64,000 nucleotides of DNA from Actinomadura luzonensis. Lineage in GTDB: Bacteria; Actinomycetota; Actinomycetes; Streptosporangiales; Streptosporangiaceae. Below are positions 61,265 to 64,000 of the stretch, piece by piece; position 1 is the first letter of the stretch, and each line of letters opens with the position of its first letter. The position numbers and the translations under genes were made by a program. The DNA is taken from contig NZ_JAKRKC020000001.1 of NCBI RefSeq assembly GCF_022664455.2, forward strand, positions 4,965,001 through 5,029,000, written 5' to 3'. The notes below the pieces were generated by a model. The model saw nothing but the letters and a program-made list of their open reading frames with translations. It made no database searches and was not told the DNA's origin.

Positions 61265-61885
61265 ATGCGCATCACCGGACTCACCAAGATCATTGCGGCG
61301 GCCGCGCTGGCCACGGCCGCGGGCACGGCCGCCGCCGCCCCGGCCTGGGCCGTCGAGCCCCGGACCGAGGAGTTCCAGAACTCCACCGGCATCGGCGCGG
61401 GCACCAGCGGGTACGCGATGCAGAAGTGCCCGTCCACCCTTCCGTACCTCGTCGGCTACGGCGCCAGCACGAAGATCGACTCCGACGCGGACGAGCTGCA
61501 CACCCACATCGTCAAATTCTCCGTCAACGAGGCCAACCGGACCGCGACCGTCTTCTTCACCAACTCGCAGCCGAAGACCGAGCAGCATCCGGTCGACGTC
61601 TCGGTCACCATCCACATCACCTGCTCGAACGTCAAACCGGCGCAGCCGCCGTCGCCCTACGTCGCCAAGGACGTGACGGTGCCGATCCTGGGCGCCTTCG
61701 AGACGTTCGTCCTGTGCCCGGGGGACCACCCCAGGCTGGTCGAGACCCAGGAGGGCCACGACCCCGCGCTGACCCGGACGAAGCTGCGCTCCTTCCCCGG
61801 GGACGTCGGCGGCGGCGCCACCTGGGAGAACAACGACGCCTTCGCCCCGCACCCCGCCTGGGTCCGGGTGTACTGCACGGCGTAG
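61265..61885 (+). CDS. Secreted protein of unknown function
   Basis: 206 residues from ATG 61265, with AGGAGAG upstream. A signal peptide (MRITGLTKIIAAAALATAAG, cleavage near APAWA) precedes a soluble beta-rich domain with Cys residues (MQKCPSTLPYLVGYGAST, ITCSNVKPAQPP, FVLCPGDHPRLV, VRVYCTA). The even number of Cys suggests disulfides. I do not recognise the family. Before the IS insertion it lay directly downstream of the chitosanase, about 120 bp away. Confidence 0.8.
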   Translation: MRITGLTKIIAAAALATAAGTAAAAPAWAVEPRTEEFQNSTGIGAGTSGYAMQKCPSTLPYLVGYGASTKIDSDADELHTHIVKFSVNEANRTATVFFTNSQPKTEQHPVDVSVTIHITCSNVKPAQPPSPYVAKDVTVPILGAFETFVLCPGDHPRLVETQEGHDPALTRTKLRSFPGDVGGGATWENNDAFAPHPAWVRVYCTA

Positions 61886-61895
61886 GGAGCACGTT

Positions 61896-61931
61896 CCCCG
61901 CGAGCACGCCACGGGGGCGTGGCTCGCGGGG
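61896..61931. terminator. Strong GC hairpin between the secreted and membrane protein genes
   Basis: CCCCGCGAGC pairs with GCTCGCGGGG, extended by ACGCC/GGCGT with one bulge. It lies 11 bp after the stop of the secreted protein and has no T tract, so termination is likely but not certain. A second small inverted repeat, GTTGGC-N6-GCCAAC, follows at 61934-61951, before the next gene. Confidence 0.6.
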
Positions 61932-61967
61932 TAGGTTGGCACCAAAGCCAACAAACGGGGTTGGATC

Positions 61968-62465
61968 ATGTCAAATGGTGCCCGTCATGCTCTCGGAGTG
62001 GTCGCGGGACTGCTCCTTCCTCCTCTGACGCTCGCCGGCCTCTGGTACGGCGTCGGCGAGTTCGCCCGGCAGACCCGCACGTTCCAGGTGCCCTGGACCG
62101 CCGCCGCCGTGCTCGCGGCCACCGCGATCGTGCTGGCGCTCCTGGCCGGCTCGCGGATCTCGCCCGTCGCCTCGCTCATCGGCGGGCTCGTCATCACCGC
62201 GCTCGGCGTGCTGCCCCTGGTGGAGATCATGGGCGGCCCGCAGCTCGTCCCGCAGAGCCTGCTGCCGGCCCAGCTGCGCGACGGCTACCTGACCCTCGGC
62301 TACTCCGGGCTGACGTTGTTCCTCGGGGCGGCGCTGCTGGTCGTCTCGCTGTTCCCGTCGCGGTGGCGTGCCGCCGCCGAGCCGCCCGCCGTATCCGCCG
62401 CCTACGGGCAGGGCACCTCGCCCTACCTGCCCGAGGACGCCACCAGGCCGATGTACCGCGATTGA
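61968..62465 (+). CDS. Small polytopic membrane protein
   Basis: 165 residues from ATG 61968 with four hydrophobic helices (about 7-28, 43-62, 66-88 and 105-125) and a polar C-terminal tail. No motif is recognised. The short loops and lack of charged motifs suggest a structural or accessory membrane protein. It ends 29 bp before the Fch-type gene on the same strand. Confidence 0.78.
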   Translation: MSNGARHALGVVAGLLLPPLTLAGLWYGVGEFARQTRTFQVPWTAAAVLAATAIVLALLAGSRISPVASLIGGLVITALGVLPLVEIMGGPQLVPQSLLPAQLRDGYLTLGYSGLTLFLGAALLVVSLFPSRWRAAAEPPAVSAAYGQGTSPYLPEDATRPMYRD

Positions 62466-62494
62466 GCCGCGGGCGGCCTGGCAGAATGCGGGCC

Positions 62495-63100
62495 ATGCGC
62501 GACTCCACGATCAACGACTTCCTGGCCGAGCTGGCCGGCCGGGTGCCCGCGCCCGGCGGCGGCGCGACGGCGGCCCTGCACGCGGCCCAGGCGGCCGCGC
62601 TGCTCGGCATGGTGGCCCGCTACACCACCGGCGAGCGGTACGCCGGCCACGCCGTGACCGTGGAGGCCGTGATCGCCGAGACCGACGAGCTGCGGGCCAG
62701 GGGGCTGAAGCTCGCCGAGGAGGACGCCGCCGCGTTCACCGCGGTCACCGACGCCTACCGGCTGCCCAAGGGCGAGGAGCGCAGCGCCACCATCGCGCGG
62801 GCGCTGGCCGGCGCGGCCGAGCCGCCCGCCCGGGTGGCCGAGGCCGCCACGCGCGCGGTCGAGCTGTGCGAGCTGCTGCTGCCCATCGCCAACCGCAACG
62901 TCGTCAGCGACGTGGCCGCCGCCGCCGAGGCCGCCCGCGCCGCGCTCACCACCGCCCGGGTCAACGTGGAGGTCAACCTGCCCGGCATCGAGGACGAGCG
63001 GCTGCGCGCAAAGCTCCGCTCCCGCGTCGCGGGCGTGGACGCCGCCGTGGCCAGGGCGGACCGGGTGACGGCCGAGGTGCGCGAGGAGATCGCCCGATGA
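62495..63100 (+). CDS. Cyclodeaminase/cyclohydrolase family protein (Fch/FTCD-like)
   Basis: 201 residues from ATG 62495. The all-helical FTCD C-domain/Fch family is shown by TINDFLAELAGRVPAPGGGA near the N-terminus (the glycine-rich folate-binding start), AAQAAALLGMVARYTTGERY and LLPIANRNVVSDVAAAAEAA, RVNVEVNLPGIEDERL. Such enzymes hydrolyse 5,10-methenyl-tetrahydrofolate or formimino-tetrahydrofolate. Its stop overlaps folD (ATGA), so the two work together in one-carbon metabolism. Confidence 0.92.
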   Translation: MRDSTINDFLAELAGRVPAPGGGATAALHAAQAAALLGMVARYTTGERYAGHAVTVEAVIAETDELRARGLKLAEEDAAAFTAVTDAYRLPKGEERSATIARALAGAAEPPARVAEAATRAVELCELLLPIANRNVVSDVAAAAEAARAALTTARVNVEVNLPGIEDERLRAKLRSRVAGVDAAVARADRVTAEVREEIAR

Positions 63101-63918
63101 GGACGCTGTCCGGCAAGGAGCTGGCGGCCGCCGTTCGCGAGCGGGTGCGGGCCGAGGCGGCGGCCCGGCAGCCGCGCCTCGCCGTGGTGGTGGCCACCGC
63201 CGACGAGGCGAGCCTGTGGTACGTCCGCTCGATCGCCAAGGCGGCGGCCGGCGTGGGCATCGCCTGCGACGTCGTCGAGCTGGGCCCGCACGCGGCTCCT
63301 GAGACGATCGCCGCGACCCTGGCCGGGCTCAGCGCCGACCCGGGGGTGCACGGCGTGATGCTCCAGACGCCGCTGCCGCCCGGCGCGTCGGCGCAGGAGC
63401 TGGCCGCGGCCATCGACCCGGCCAAGGACGTGGACGGGGCCGCCCCGCTCTCGCTCGGCCGCCTGGCGGCGGGCCTGCCCGCGTTCGCGCCCGCGACGGC
63501 GGCGGCCGTGCTGGCGCTGCTCGACCACCACGGAGTGGAGCTGGCGGGGCGGCGGGCGGTGGTGGTGGGCCGGTCCACCGTCGTCGGCAAGCCGCTCGCG
63601 CACCTGCTGCTGGACCGGCACGCCACGGTCACCGTCTGCCACTCCCGCACCCGCGACCTGGCCGCGGTCACCTCGCAGGCCGAGGTGCTGGTCGTGGCGG
63701 CCGGGCGGGCCGGGCTGATCGGGGCCGGGCACGTGGCGCCGGGGGCCGTGGTGATCGACGTCGGCACCAACCCGACGGCCGGCGGCGGCCTGACCGGCGA
63801 CGTCGACCTCGCCGCGGTGGCCCCGGTGGCGGGGGCGCTGACCCCGGTCCCGGGCGGCGTCGGGCCGGTGACCACCGCGCTCCTGCTTGAGCACACCGTC
63901 CGCGCCGCCGGCGCGTGA
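63097..63918 (+). CDS. folD: FolD paralogue (methylene-tetrahydrofolate dehydrogenase) lacking the catalytic lysine
   Basis: 273 residues from ATG 63097, coupled to the Fch gene. FolD landmarks are MLQTPLPPGASAQELAAAID, AKDVDGAAPL, VVVGRSTVVGKPLAHLLLD (NADP loop) and PGGVGPVTTALLLEHTV. In normal FolD the active site YVxxK holds the cyclohydrolase Lys (Lys54 in E. coli); here the sequence is LWYVRSIAKAAAGVG, with Ile at that position. The enzyme may therefore be a dehydrogenase only, with cyclohydrolase supplied by the upstream Fch protein. Confidence 0.9.
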   Translation: MRTLSGKELAAAVRERVRAEAAARQPRLAVVVATADEASLWYVRSIAKAAAGVGIACDVVELGPHAAPETIAATLAGLSADPGVHGVMLQTPLPPGASAQELAAAIDPAKDVDGAAPLSLGRLAAGLPAFAPATAAAVLALLDHHGVELAGRRAVVVGRSTVVGKPLAHLLLDRHATVTVCHSRTRDLAAVTSQAEVLVVAAGRAGLIGAGHVAPGAVVIDVGTNPTAGGGLTGDVDLAAVAPVAGALTPVPGGVGPVTTALLLEHTVRAAGA

Positions 63919-63946
63919 GCGATCCATCGAGACACGGGGGTTCCAG

Positions 63947-64000
63947 TTGGGTGACGTGCTGATCGTGCAGAACAGCGGGAGCGGCGGTCCCGGCCGGGTC
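63947..64000 (+). CDS. Start of a probable class I glutamine amidotransferase, cut by window edge
   Basis: A TTG at 63947 (or GTG at 63956) follows GGGGG and opens a frame reading GDVLIVQNSGSGGPGRV, matching the first strand of class I glutamine amidotransferases (ILVVQNSPxxGPGR). Only 18 codons are visible, so function is a weak guess. Confidence 0.5.
   Translation, partial: MGDVLIVQNSGSGGPGRV

Overview
This window comes from a high-GC, sporulating, filamentous actinomycete. The best guess is the Streptosporangiaceae, for example a Nonomuraea-like organism. That placement is inferred from extreme GC3 bias, GTG starts, stop/start overlaps (ATGA, GTGA), an SsgB sporulation regulator, an ESX/type VII-associated cluster and a complete mreBCD-mrdA-rodA operon. 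No taxonomic marker such as rRNA lies in the window.

Layout. 1-9.2 kb: an MpaB-type oxygenase with a Crp/Fnr regulator, an ECF-like sigma factor, conserved hypotheticals, an SDR, a phospholipase D-like enzyme and a two-component system. 9.3-14.7 kb: a compact leftward redox operon of FOXRED2-like flavoprotein, FMN 2-hydroxyacid oxidase, membrane-anchored P450-like protein and cation/proton antiporter. 14.8-17.2 kb: an aminoglycoside-type phosphotransferase, an SRPBCC protein and two coupled CxxCxGxG zinc-finger miniproteins. 17.2-20 kb: an ESX-associated cluster with an EspC-like protein, a candidate effector, a HEAT-repeat protein and two YbaB/EbfC-like proteins.

20.04-31.32 kb: a decayed genomic island. 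A tRNA-Val 3' fragment marks its left end. A complete tRNA-Val next to a dead tyrosine integrase marks its right end. Inside are one intact IS5-type element, broken ISL3, IS701 and IS630 transposases, DUF6461 and DUF4265 proteins, a decapitated HNH toxin module and a large membrane protein with a disulfide-rich beta-propeller.

31.3-42 kb: ssgB, a DUF305 lipoprotein divergent from an LVIVD-repeat lipoprotein, a pabB/pabC-type pair, a LysR regulator divergent from a beta-hydroxyacid dehydrogenase-Rid fusion, hutH behind an ArsR regulator, a hemerythrin, and a tRNA cluster (Gly, Cys, Val) with a strong terminator. 42.3-52 kb: a 1004-residue membrane protein, an NTF2-like protein and the mreB-mreC-mreD-mrdA-rodA wall-elongation operon; MreB carries an unusual low-complexity insertion.

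52-64 kb: an amidohydrolase/DUF59 pair opposite an IclR regulator; an MFS exporter divergent from a CGNR regulator with twin operators; a luciferase-like monooxygenase and FMN reductase pair; a GH46 chitosanase under a 29-bp palindrome, with an IS1634-type element inserted at its stop codon; two secreted or membrane hypotheticals; and an Fch-type cyclodeaminase/cyclohydrolase coupled to a FolD paralogue that lacks its catalytic lysine. The window ends in the first codons of a probable glutamine amidotransferase.

All identifications come from reading translated sequence and remembered family motifs; no database search was run.
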